Translations under genes and position numbers: made by a program
DNA from: Thiobius zoothamnicola
GTDB taxonomy: Bacteria > Pseudomonadota > Gammaproteobacteria > Chromatiales > Chromatiaceae
Assembly: GCA_963678215.1 (NCBI GenBank)
Contig: OY782758.1
Span: 1,922,001-1,986,000 of the forward strand
Direction of reading: 5' to 3'
DNA: 64,000 bases
The notes under the pieces: model-generated
Seen by the model: the letters and a program-made list of their open reading frames with translations, nothing else
Told to the model about the DNA's origin: nothing
The model's database searches: none
Part shown: positions 53,740-62,247 of the stretch, in pieces
How positions within the stretch are numbered: the first letter of the stretch is position 1
How the letters are laid out: each line of letters starts with the position of its first letter

Positions 53740-54596
53740 GCATTCAATCTTTCTGGAAATGAAAATTGACCTTCAATTTTGCCGGATTGATCCACATTCA
53801 AAGCTTGGTATCTTTTCTGTAATTCCAACATCTGCCGTGATGGAAGTTCCACAGCCAGTTTCGCAGCCAAATTATCTGGCACATCAACAGATGTGTCCAT
53901 AGTACTAATTAAAATCACTTTTAAATCAGATGCGGCAGAAACATTTGCATTAACGCCTGCTTCAGAGGCAACCTCTAACGCAAAAGTAAAGCAGTGGTTA
54001 GTGTTAATATTGTAAGATATCGCTTGGCGATTCCGCACTTCTTCTCTACGTGTTTCAGCAAAGGTTTTCATTGTATCATATGCTCCATTGACAAGTTTTG
54101 TATAAATTGCCCAAAAAGCATAGGACCCACCATTTGTTTTTGTGAGATTTTGCAGCAAGTTGGAAAATGATGCTGGAGTGGGATTGTCATTATCCCCAAA
54201 CGAAATGGTAAGGCGCGTTGATTCTGCACCAAGTACGCTGACCAAGCCGTTTTCACGCCGAACCTGACCATAATTACTGCCATACCTTCCATATTCGTAA
54301 TAAGAGACTTCTCCATTTACCCCATTAATTATAGCAACACCAGCGTGCCCTAACCCACGAATCTTTACACCAGTCCTATTTGCTTCCGCTATAGATAGAG
54401 GTGGAGTTGTTTTTGGTTGAGTAAATGTTCTCTTAACAGATTCTTCTACATTAATAACCATCTGCAGTATATCTGCCATTTCTTCACGTATTGCCGAATA
54501 AGGAATGGTGATAGGTTGGTTGTAGTAAACTATGGGAATTACTACGTCACAAGGCCCTGGACAGGATTGAATTGGATTGTCTGTTTCATCACCCAT
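53736..54596 (-). CDS. Putative T6SS effector with papain-like (permuted NlpC/P60-type) H...C active site
   Basis: 286 residues without signal peptide, downstream of vgrG-PAAR-DUF4123. Residues 80-105 read RGLGHAGVAIINGVNGEVSY then YEYGRYG, giving His84 and Glu101. Residues 196-212 read NINTNHCFTFALEVASEAG, giving Cys202. The order His, acid, then Cys in a T-N-H-C-x-x-F-A helix start is that of circularly permuted papain-like folds used as peptidoglycan amidases/peptidases or acyl hydrolases. The function is inferred from motif order and context; no close family name is claimed. Base composition is low-GC compared with vgrG. It overlaps the DUF4123 gene by 8 bp. Confidence 0.65.
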   Translation of the reverse strand: MGDETDNPIQSCPGPCDVVIPIVYYNQPITIPYSAIREEMADILQMVINVEESVKRTFTQPKTTPPLSIAEANRTGVKIRGLGHAGVAIINGVNGEVSYYEYGRYGSNYGQVRRENGLVSVLGAESTRLTISFGDNDNPTPASFSNLLQNLTKTNGGSYAFWAIYTKLVNGAYDTMKTFAETRREEVRNRQAISYNINTNHCFTFALEVASEAGVNANVSAASDLKVILISTMDTSVDVPDNLAAKLAVELPSRQMLELQKRYQALNVDQSGKIEGQFSFPERLNA

Positions 54597-55953
54597 TTTT
54601 TATTATCCTTCTTGATAAATTTTTCAGCCGATCAAATCGAATTTCATCGGGCATGCCTTGACTCTGTTCAAGTTCTGGGGTAGCCCATACTTGCGAAAGG
54701 ATATCGCACTTTTGTTCAAGTGACCAAAAAACTAAACTTTTTATAATTTTACGGGATGTGAATCCAAAGTTTTTTAGATTATCCAGTATATTTTTAAAAA
54801 GGGTATCATTATATCCAATATGCTTAAGAGCATTCTCTTTTAAAGAGCGGAAAAACTCACGATCAACACTTTCACCTAGTCGTTGTAAAATATTTTGTGT
54901 GAGAATAAGTGTTACTGCTGGTTTTGGTAAATCTTTGGTGAGCAGGCGTAGAATACAACAAGCATGTTTCATATAGATCAGTACATGAGGCATGGTTTCT
55001 ATTTTCAGAAATAAGGATAGCTGTTCTGGGGTAAAACCCTGTAGTGCGTCTGCGAGATGCCAAGGCTCCCAAAACCTAAAGAAAAAACGTTTTCCGTTTT
55101 CATCTCTGACACGCACAAACTTCGCGAAATGCACACCCAACTCAATCAAGTTGGCTCTGGATCGGACATAGAGTCCCGGCTCCTGATGCCATAAGTGAAC
55201 ACTCAGGTGTTTGTCGGAAAACTTCGGGTTGTAAGTGAACAAAGTACGGGTAAAGTCGTTGCCTTCTTTGAGTTCGACGATGTAGGGTGCGCTATCCTTT
55301 AGTTCGTCATAATCCTGCCCGGTCAAGAGACAAGCAAAATCCAATTCTGATGTATCCAATATACGGCGCAAACCGGGCGTTTTGACCTTGGCCGCATCCA
55401 GAATCGCATACAGTTTCATTGGTGGCACTAAATCTTTTTCTCCGTACTGTGCGATCTCCTGTTCAATCGGCTCCGGCTGGCCGAACAAGGACTCATAAAG
55501 CGCATCCGGCACGGTTTTTCGGGGGTGTACGCCAAGCTGCCCATCCAAAGGCTCAATCGGCCCTAAATCCTCGATACGAAGATAATCTTGAGTTTCTGCC
55601 ACCTCTGCTGTCTGCACGGTGACTGCATACAAATATCCCAATGCCAGATCATGGCTTTGTTCGGCTTTCTCCATCAAATGCCGAATCTCTGTATGCGCCT
55701 CCCGGGTCAATCCATCACGATGCTGCGCCAACCACTGATCCCTGGGTAACGGTGTTTCCGCGTGCAACAAAGTCAGGCCACTCTCCACCAGACGACTTTT
55801 AACGGATCGTGTAAAGCCCTCAACATCACGACACCAAACCGCTGCGGGTTGTGAATAACGTGAGGCATCTGCTGGATCGGTTTCATGCGCATATGCCACC
55901 TGGCAACGTCCCAGCCAGACCTGTACATCCGCCATGGCGTGTTTCGTTGTCAT
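54589..55953 (-). CDS. DUF4123-domain T6SS effector chaperone (Tap/TEC type)
   Basis: 454 residues from the ATG at 55953, which overlaps the PAAR stop by 4 bp (ATGA). Residues ~150-300 hold the DUF4123 core: MKLYAILDAAKVKTPGLRRI, FACLLTGQDYDELKDSAPYI, SVHLWHQEPGLYVRSRAN and RFFFRFWEPWHLADAL. An N-terminal ~130-residue extension and a C-terminal ~140-residue helical part flank it. DUF4123 proteins load a cognate effector, usually the next gene, onto VgrG/PAAR, which identifies the following H...C protein as cargo. Base composition drops in the last third, where it meets the effector. Confidence 0.88.
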   Translation of the reverse strand: MTTKHAMADVQVWLGRCQVAYAHETDPADASRYSQPAAVWCRDVEGFTRSVKSRLVESGLTLLHAETPLPRDQWLAQHRDGLTREAHTEIRHLMEKAEQSHDLALGYLYAVTVQTAEVAETQDYLRIEDLGPIEPLDGQLGVHPRKTVPDALYESLFGQPEPIEQEIAQYGEKDLVPPMKLYAILDAAKVKTPGLRRILDTSELDFACLLTGQDYDELKDSAPYIVELKEGNDFTRTLFTYNPKFSDKHLSVHLWHQEPGLYVRSRANLIELGVHFAKFVRVRDENGKRFFFRFWEPWHLADALQGFTPEQLSLFLKIETMPHVLIYMKHACCILRLLTKDLPKPAVTLILTQNILQRLGESVDREFFRSLKENALKHIGYNDTLFKNILDNLKNFGFTSRKIIKSLVFWSLEQKCDILSQVWATPELEQSQGMPDEIRFDRLKNLSRRIIKNG

Positions 55954-56222
55954 GGCATCACTTTTGTGGTGGAAGAGCCAGTGGTGATGGAGCCGGTATA
56001 AGGCCCACACTGCGTCGTACAACCCAAATAAGCGATGGGTTGACCGTTATCGGTGGATTGGCTGGAGCCTTGCGTGATCACCGCACCGCAGGCGCAGGCA
56101 TCACCCAGGCGTGCTACCGGGCGTCCATCCACCTGACTTTGTCCGCCGGTCGTAATCACATTCGGTGAATGATGCGGATTGCCGCATACATGGGTATCAC
56201 CGACACGCGCTACGGGTTTCAT
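55950..56222 (-). CDS. PAAR-domain T6SS spike tip protein
   Basis: 90 residues that are almost entirely PAAR: MKPVARVGDTHVCGNPHHSP, the repeated G-R-PVARLGD-x-x-x-CG and YLGCTTQCG. PAAR proteins sharpen the VgrG trimer with a metal-bound cone; the Cys and His residues fit the zinc site. No toxin is fused, so the effector is recruited through the DUF4123 chaperone. It lies between vgrG and the chaperone gene. Confidence 0.92.
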   Translation of the reverse strand: MKPVARVGDTHVCGNPHHSPNVITTGGQSQVDGRPVARLGDACACGAVITQGSSQSTDNGQPIAYLGCTTQCGPYTGSITTGSSTTKVMP

Positions 56223-56277
56223 CGTTTAAAACCTCGCTGGATATTCAAAAGCATCACCCTGATTTACCGACCATGGT

Positions 56278-58362
56278 TTAACGCTTCTTTTCACATTCTT
56301 CACAGAGTGGGAGAGCTTCATTTGCCGCTAAATCCAGTACATTGACTTGACCTGCTCCCGAACCGCCCATGGAGACATTGCCCTCCAATTTGATATTGGG
56401 TGCCGATAAGGTAATACCGCTGGCATCAATCGTGATTTTGCCGCCCGGCCCGGAAATCTCAAAACGCTCAAAAGCGGAGAGTTCATGTTTACCGGTATTC
56501 GTGGTGATTTTGGCACCGACATCCAATTGATAAGCACCCGCCACTTCTCCCCGGTAATGGCCGCCCACTTGATATTCATGGTCCGTATGAATCGTTTGTT
56601 TGTGGATATTACCAACGGAGTGCACATGGTCTTTGCCATAGTATTCCTGTTGATTCCTGCCCACCTCATAAAACATGTCGTGTTGGATGGTTTCCCGGTG
56701 ATCATGACCCACATGGAGCGTTTTATCATGATCAATCGTCACCCTCTCATCATGCGCGACATGCTCAGTACGATCATTCCCCACCTCAGTGGTTTCGTTG
56801 TTGAGCACCACATTATTCTGATCCTTCTGCGCATGGAGATAGATCTCCTCCTTGTCGGTCTTGTCATCAAAATACAGCTCGTTATGGCCCTGGCCTTTGT
56901 GGGTTTTGGACCTGATCACCATGCGGGTCTTATGTTCGGCCAGTTTGTACGGCGGTCGATGGGTGGCGTTATAGTGCCGGCCGGTAATGATCGGCTGATC
57001 CGGATCCCCCTCCAGAAAATCCACCATGACTTCCTGACCAATACGGGGAATCGCCACATGGCCCCAACCGGCCCCGGCCCAGTTTTGGGCGACCCGGATC
57101 CAACAACTGGAGGTGTGATCGCCTTTGGCCCGGCGATCCCAGGGGAATTGCAGGACGACCCGACCGTATTCATCACAGAAGATCTCTTCACCCGGCGGTC
57201 CCACCACATCCGCGACTTGCGGGCCTTGTATGACCGGTTTGGGCCAGGCGGGTGGGGAATACGGTTGTGGATACGGCAGACAGCCGGTAGTGCATTCAAA
57301 GTGACTGGCTTGCCGGGTGGGAATGGGCGTGCCGTAGTTGTAATGGGCTTGCGCTTCTTCTTCCGTCGATTGCGGTTGTTCGACGGTGAGTTGATGGGCA
57401 ACACTGATCCACAGATCATTCCGTTCTTTTACCGGATGATCGTGCAGTTTAAAACGTAAACCGGCTTGCAGATGTAAATAGTCGTGAGTGAAGTGAGCTA
57501 AGCGTTGATCGTTTTGACTTTGTTGTTGCAAAAACTGGGTGAAAGGTTGCCCTTGTGCGCTGGTTTTGTAACGCCCGTTATAGCGGTAAGTCTCATACCC
57601 GGTGCGTTGATGATTTAAATACAGGCCCTGGTATTCACACTCCAGGGTTGCCACGGGCTGATGAAAGGTGCGATCCCGTTGCACCGTGTGGGTGGGCACC
57701 CGTTGTTCCGTGTAATCGACCGCCCAGACCGATGACGTGGTTTGATGCGTGCCCGGTAATTGAAACTTCACGGATCCGACATCCGGTAATAATGAACTGG
57801 CATTACAGAAATGGAGCGTATGATGGGTTTTCTCATGCGTGAAGCGATAGAAGATCCCTTCCTCCGCCAATAAACGGTGGATGAAATCAAACACCGTTTC
57901 ATTGTACTGGACACAAAACTCCCGGGGTTCACCAGGCGGCAAAGTCCCGGTCAACGCCAACTGATGATGACGGATGCCATGTTCATTCAACAACGTCTGC
58001 ACGATCTCGGGCACGGTTTTACCCTGAAAGATCCGACAATCGGTGGTCAATCGTAAGGTGCTCAAGGCTGGGACGATAGTGACCTGAAAATGCCGACGGC
58101 GTTTACCGACTGCCCCGGCCTGTACCGCATCAATCACGCCATGGAAATGGCGAATCACCGCGTTTTTATCCCAAAGGGTGATCAGCGCGGTTTTATCCAG
58201 TCAGGCTTTGGCACTGAGGGGGGAAAGGGTATAGCCCGTATCATAGACGGCGAGCTGGCCGAGGAAGGGTTCGGATAAATGCTCCTGCCAGTCGAAACGG
58301 ATGACGGGTGTCTCAATCCCGGCCAGTTGCGCCGTGATCCGGTAGTCCGGTTGGCCAGGCAT
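56278..58362 (-). pseudogene. vgrG: T6SS spike protein VgrG (copy 2) with in-frame TGA at codon 54
   Basis: From the ATG at 58362 the frame reads exactly like copy 1 (MPGQPDYRITAQLAGIETPV) but codon 54 is TGA (58201-58203) where copy 1 has TTA (Leu). After it the frame is open to 56278, 694 codons in all. Translation could restart at the ATG at 58158 (MIRHFHGVI, 626 residues) but would lose the first strands of the gp27-like region. The shell and OB domain match copy 1 almost fully, while the needle is different (VGHDHRETIQHDMFYEVG and QVGGHYRGEVAGAYQLDVG) and ends LCEECEKKR. One base change separates it from an intact gene, so inactivation is recent, or the base is a sequencing error. Confidence 0.88.
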
Positions 58363-58456
58363 GGGCTGTTCCTCTTTGCGTCAGAATCAAGGAAAGGTTA
58401 GCGGAATTAGTTCAGTAAGTGAAGGAGGTGTCAAGTCATGATAGCGTCACTATATA

Positions 58457-58936
58457 TTAAGCGACGTTGAATTTTCTACGCACATTGCGTAGCGTCATGA
58501 ATACCCAAGGCCAGAGGATGGCTCCAATGATGGGGATGGACCAATAATGCGGGTTTGGCGATGTTTGTGAGGTGGCCATCACGACCCATAAGGTGAGTAA
58601 ATGTTCGGCGAGCAAAAAAATTAAAATGACCAACGCCTGCTGCCATAGCGGGAATACCCGGATGCGGGCGTGCAGTTGCCCGGCCAGAAAGGCGGTGAGC
58701 GACATGCCTAACGCATGTTGGCCGAATAATGTGCTGGTCAAGGCATCCAATACGATGCCGATGCTGAAGCCAGCGCCGACGCCGACCCGATGTGGCAGTG
58801 CGATGCACCAATAAATCAGCACCAGAGAAACCCATTGGGGGCGATAGGCACGCGCCCACTCAGGTAAGGGCAGTACGGTCAAAAGTAAGGCCAGACAGAA
58901 TGTGGACAGGATAATGATGACGCTACGGCTTGGCAT
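58457..58936 (-). CDS. mreD: Rod shape-determining protein MreD
   Basis: 159 residues from the ATG at 58936, which shares one base with the mreC stop (TAATG). About five hydrophobic segments are visible (IILSTFCLALLLTVLPLP, WVSLVLIYWCIALP, LVILIFLLAEHLLTLWVV), with the conserved PHRVGVGAGFSIGIVLD between them. MreD links the MreBC complex to the elongation machinery. It is the last gene of the leftward mreBCD group. Confidence 0.93.
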   Translation of the reverse strand: MPSRSVIIILSTFCLALLLTVLPLPEWARAYRPQWVSLVLIYWCIALPHRVGVGAGFSIGIVLDALTSTLFGQHALGMSLTAFLAGQLHARIRVFPLWQQALVILIFLLAEHLLTLWVVMATSQTSPNPHYWSIPIIGAILWPWVFMTLRNVRRKFNVA

Positions 58937-59799
58937 TATTCCATTTCTTCCGTTAAACCGTTCGTATGGGCATGCATTGTCCACACTAAAAGCACTTCAC
59001 GGCTGCGATCCAGATGCGCGGCTGGCTGCGCGGTGATTTCAGCGAATGCATTATTGGGTGCGCGATTGATGTGTGTCACTCTGGCGACGGGATAGCCCGG
59101 CGGGAATTTGCCGCCCAGACCAGAGGTCACTAATAAATCGCCGACCAGGATATCTGAATCCGTGGGCAGGTAAGGGAGTTGTAACTCGTTCACTCGACCG
59201 GAGCCAACGGCGATGGTGCGTAATCCGTTACGCAAAATTTGTATCGGAATGGAATGGGTGGCGTCGGTGATGAGCAAAACGGTTGATGAGAATTGGGTGG
59301 TTTCGATCACTTGTCCCATCACCGCTGCGGCATCCAACACGGGTTGTCCGGTGAAGGCACCTGAAGCTGAACCTTTGTTGATGATGACTTGCTGCCGGTA
59401 AGGATCCAGATCGACGGCGGAAAGTTCGGCGATCAAGACGCGATCACCAACTTTCAGGGAAGAATCGAGTAAATTCCGTAAACGGATATTTTCCGCTTGC
59501 AGGGCGACGTATTTTTGTAATTCGGCCTTTAACTTCAGGTTCACCCTATGGAGTTGCTGATTTTCATCCATCAACTGCGTGCGTGATGCACTCCATTGCT
59601 GAAATTGCAAGCTGGTTCTGACCGGCAGATCGGCCAAAAAATGCAACGGATACACGATAAAGGCCAAAGTGGCCCGTGCTTGTTGTAAATGTTGGTAACG
59701 GTAGTCAACGACAATGAGCGCCAAAGAAACCAGTAGTGCCAGTATGAGTTGGGCGAATTGTGAAGGCGCTTGGGTGAAGATAGGCTTGATGGCTTTCAC
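58936..59799 (-). CDS. mreC: Rod shape-determining protein MreC
   Basis: 287 residues: one N-terminal membrane anchor (LILALLVSLALIVVDYR), a coiled coil (LMDENQQLHRVNLKLKAELQ) and the periplasmic beta-domain (AELSAVDLDPYRQQVIINKG, PVLDAAAVMGQVIETTQFSS, VTSGLGGKFPPGYPVARVTH). It scaffolds PBP2/RodA in the elongasome. A 233-bp gap, without any gene I can see, separates it from mreB, so mreC may have an extra promoter. Confidence 0.94.
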   Translation of the reverse strand: MKAIKPIFTQAPSQFAQLILALLVSLALIVVDYRYQHLQQARATLAFIVYPLHFLADLPVRTSLQFQQWSASRTQLMDENQQLHRVNLKLKAELQKYVALQAENIRLRNLLDSSLKVGDRVLIAELSAVDLDPYRQQVIINKGSASGAFTGQPVLDAAAVMGQVIETTQFSSTVLLITDATHSIPIQILRNGLRTIAVGSGRVNELQLPYLPTDSDILVGDLLVTSGLGGKFPPGYPVARVTHINRAPNNAFAEITAQPAAHLDRSREVLLVWTMHAHTNGLTEEME

Positions 59800-60032
59800 C
59801 TCATACGGCGCAGGCGCAGCGGTGATGCAGACCCTTGAAGTCCATGCCGCCAGATGGGTGGGGAATAGGGAGCGTCAGTGGTGCAAATATCCGCATTGCG
59901 CATCATCAATGATGGTCCAGGTCGGTTGATTAACGGCGTGAGAGGGTAGAGCCAGGGCGCATGGGTTTTGGTTAGAGGATGGTCTGTTGAATCGTCTGTG
60001 GATCCTTGGGTGCCGTCGTGTCAGCCTGTGTC

Positions 60033-61079
60033 CTATTCAACGCTGAAGTCGCCGCCCCGTTCATCCATCATTTCCAAAGCGCGTCCGCCGCCGCGCGCCA
60101 CGCAGGTCAAGGGGTCTTGCGCAATAATGACTGGCAATCCGGTTTCCTCTTCGACCAGCCGGTCCAGATCGCGTAGCAAGGCACCGCCGCCAGTTAGTAC
60201 GATGCCCCGTTCGGCGACATCCGCGCCTAATTCAGGCGGCGTTTGCTCCAGCGCTTTTTTCATGGCGTCAACAATGCCGCTGAGTGGTTCCTGCAAGGCC
60301 TCCAGCACTTCGCTGGAAGTCAAGGTGAAGCTGCGTGGCACGCCTTCTGCCAGATTCCGACCTTTGACTTCAAGCTCGAGAATTTCGTCGCTGGGGTAGG
60401 CTGAGCCGATTTTCTTTTTGATTTTTTCTGCGGTGGCTTCACCGACCAGAGTGCCGTAATTGCGACGAATATAGTTAATGATGGCTTCGTCAAACTTATC
60501 ACCGCCAATGCGCACGGAATTGGAATAGACAATGCCGTTCAAGGAGATGATGGCGACTTCAGAAGTGCCGCCGCCAATGTCCAGCACCATTGAGCCGCGC
60601 GGTTCATCGACCGGGAGACCTGCGCCAATCGCAGCGGCCATAGGCTCTTCAATCAAGTAGACTTCACGCGCACCGGCACCAGCGGCGGATTCCTTGATGG
60701 CCCGGCGTTCAACCTGGGTGGAGCCGCAGGGCACGCAAATCAATACGCGCGGACTGGGGCGGATCACTCTGGATTCATGCACCTTGTGGATAAAATATTG
60801 CAGCATTTTTTCGGTCACCGTGAAGTCAGCGATCACGCCTTCCTTCATGGGACGAATAGCGGTGATGTTCTCCGGTGTGCGGCCTAACATACGTTTGGCT
60901 GAATCCCCTACTGCCGCAACCGATTTGTTGCCGCCGCGTCCACGGTCATGGCGAATGGCGACGACAGAAGGCTCATCAAGCACAATGCCTTGATCGCGGG
61001 CGTAAATGAGCGTATTGGCGGTGCCCAGGTCAATGGATAGGTCGTTGGAGAAAACTCCTCGAATGCGGCGTAGGAACAT
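60033..61079 (-). CDS. mreB: Rod shape-determining protein MreB (bacterial actin)
   Basis: 348 residues starting MFLRRIRGVFSNDLSIDLGT. Actin-fold ATP motifs are clear: phosphate-1 DLGTANTLIYARDQGIVLDE, phosphate-2 MVLDIGGGTSEVAIISL, and the adenosine loop GIVLTGGGALLRDLDRLVEE. It polymerises under the membrane and directs wall synthesis by the PBP2-RodA pair encoded at 17.8-20.8 kb. Confidence 0.97.
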   Translation of the reverse strand: MFLRRIRGVFSNDLSIDLGTANTLIYARDQGIVLDEPSVVAIRHDRGRGGNKSVAAVGDSAKRMLGRTPENITAIRPMKEGVIADFTVTEKMLQYFIHKVHESRVIRPSPRVLICVPCGSTQVERRAIKESAAGAGAREVYLIEEPMAAAIGAGLPVDEPRGSMVLDIGGGTSEVAIISLNGIVYSNSVRIGGDKFDEAIINYIRRNYGTLVGEATAEKIKKKIGSAYPSDEILELEVKGRNLAEGVPRSFTLTSSEVLEALQEPLSGIVDAMKKALEQTPPELGADVAERGIVLTGGGALLRDLDRLVEEETGLPVIIAQDPLTCVARGGGRALEMMDERGGDFSVE

Positions 61080-61801
61080 GCTGTATTTTCCAGAGTGACA
61101 AGGCCGGAGGCCGGAACATTAAAGCTGCCCCAATGAAATGCCGGGGCTTCGGCGGCGCGTGAAGCGCTGCGTAATAATTCATTGATCCATTAACTTCTGC
61201 GGTGCAAGGAGGCGCATGCCCTGCATCGCGTGCTGAAAAACCCAGGATGAATGTTTCAGTGTTCCATTGTCGATAAGCTGTCGAGCGCATTGTCCCGGCA
61301 GTCTGCGCGTCGCGCAAGGGCGTATGATTAAAATCCAGCGTGTTGAACAAATTCACCGGACAGTGATATCAACGGCGCTAATCTTAGTGCGCGGGAGTAT
61401 ACGATGCTTTAACTCTCTGATGTCAGTCTGATAGTCATTTCCAGGGTATTACGAGGTGAAAAAGTGATTCTTATGCCGTCAAGTGTCGATAAGTTGTTGG
61501 GGAAGGCTGAAATCCCAATCGGTGCATAGAGGTAAACTTGGCGCAACGCTTTGTCTGCGCAAGCAATCCGTCAAAATTTGTGATAGCTTCAAGCGTTAAA
61601 TCTTGGTTCCCCACCGTTTGCGACGGACACAAAACCGATGAAGTTACCAAAGGGGAGAGATGCGCTTTTTCCTTTGGTCGTCGGCAAGGCGTATGCCTTG
61701 TTGATGGTCGAAATTTTTTAACCCATCCAATGTGGCTAAGGTGCCAGATCCTTCGCCCGGTTTTATTTGGCCTAGATGCTTTGCATAGGAAATTCTGAGA
61801 T
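61080..61801. other. Divergent intergenic region between mreB and gatC
   Basis: 722 bp with no open frame that I can assign. It must hold the divergent promoters of mreBCD and gatCA, but no pair of boxes is strong enough to call. GAGGTG-type sequences near 61453 and 61531 could be leader ribosome sites but lack a credible downstream frame. Confidence 0.5.
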
Positions 61802-62089
61802 ATGCGGCTTACTCATGATGATGTCGAAAAAATTGCGAATTTGGCGCAATTGACTGCTCAGCCTCAAGAGATTGAAAGTTTACAGCGTGATTTATCCAAT
61901 ATTCTCGATTTGGTGGGGGAAATGGATAAAGTGGATACGACGGATGTGGAACCAATGGCGCATCCTTTATCCATGCGTCAGCGTTTGCGCGTGGATGCTG
62001 CCACTGAAAAGGATCAGCGGGAGAGTTATCAGCGTATCGCGCCGGATACTGCAAAAGGGTTGTACTTGGTGCCTAAGGTTGTCGAGTAG
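61802..62089 (+). CDS. gatC: Asp-tRNA(Asn)/Glu-tRNA(Gln) amidotransferase subunit C
   Basis: 95 residues with the GatC pattern: MRLTHDDVEKIANLAQLTAQ, LSNILDLVGEMDKVDT, DVEPMAHPL and the C-terminal P-x-x-AKGLYLVPKVVE. GatC wraps around GatA and GatB and stabilises the complex that amidates mischarged Asp- or Glu-tRNA. It lies 158 bp upstream of gatA. Confidence 0.94.
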   Translation: MRLTHDDVEKIANLAQLTAQPQEIESLQRDLSNILDLVGEMDKVDTTDVEPMAHPLSMRQRLRVDAATEKDQRESYQRIAPDTAKGLYLVPKVVE

Positions 62090-62247
62090 ATCAGGGATTG
62101 TTTTCAATCACCGCTCAGCATGATAAATAGCGCGCCATCTTGTTTGCCGGGATGTTAATCATGTCTCCTGATTTGTCGCCTATATCCAGATTGCTGAAAG
62201 CCGTGCTTTTTAGAGTCCGTTGATGAGTCCTATTAAGAAATTTTGTT

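Noticed and set aside
56485..57459. 324-codon plus-strand frame opposite vgrG copy 2, and the matching frame opposite copy 1
   Set aside because: It is the antisense shadow of a conserved coding sequence; its presence at both copies only reflects their identity.
58201..58203. TGA in vgrG copy 2 as selenocysteine
   Set aside because: The matching residue in copy 1 is leucine, the site is not catalytic, and no selenocysteine insertion hairpin is evident.
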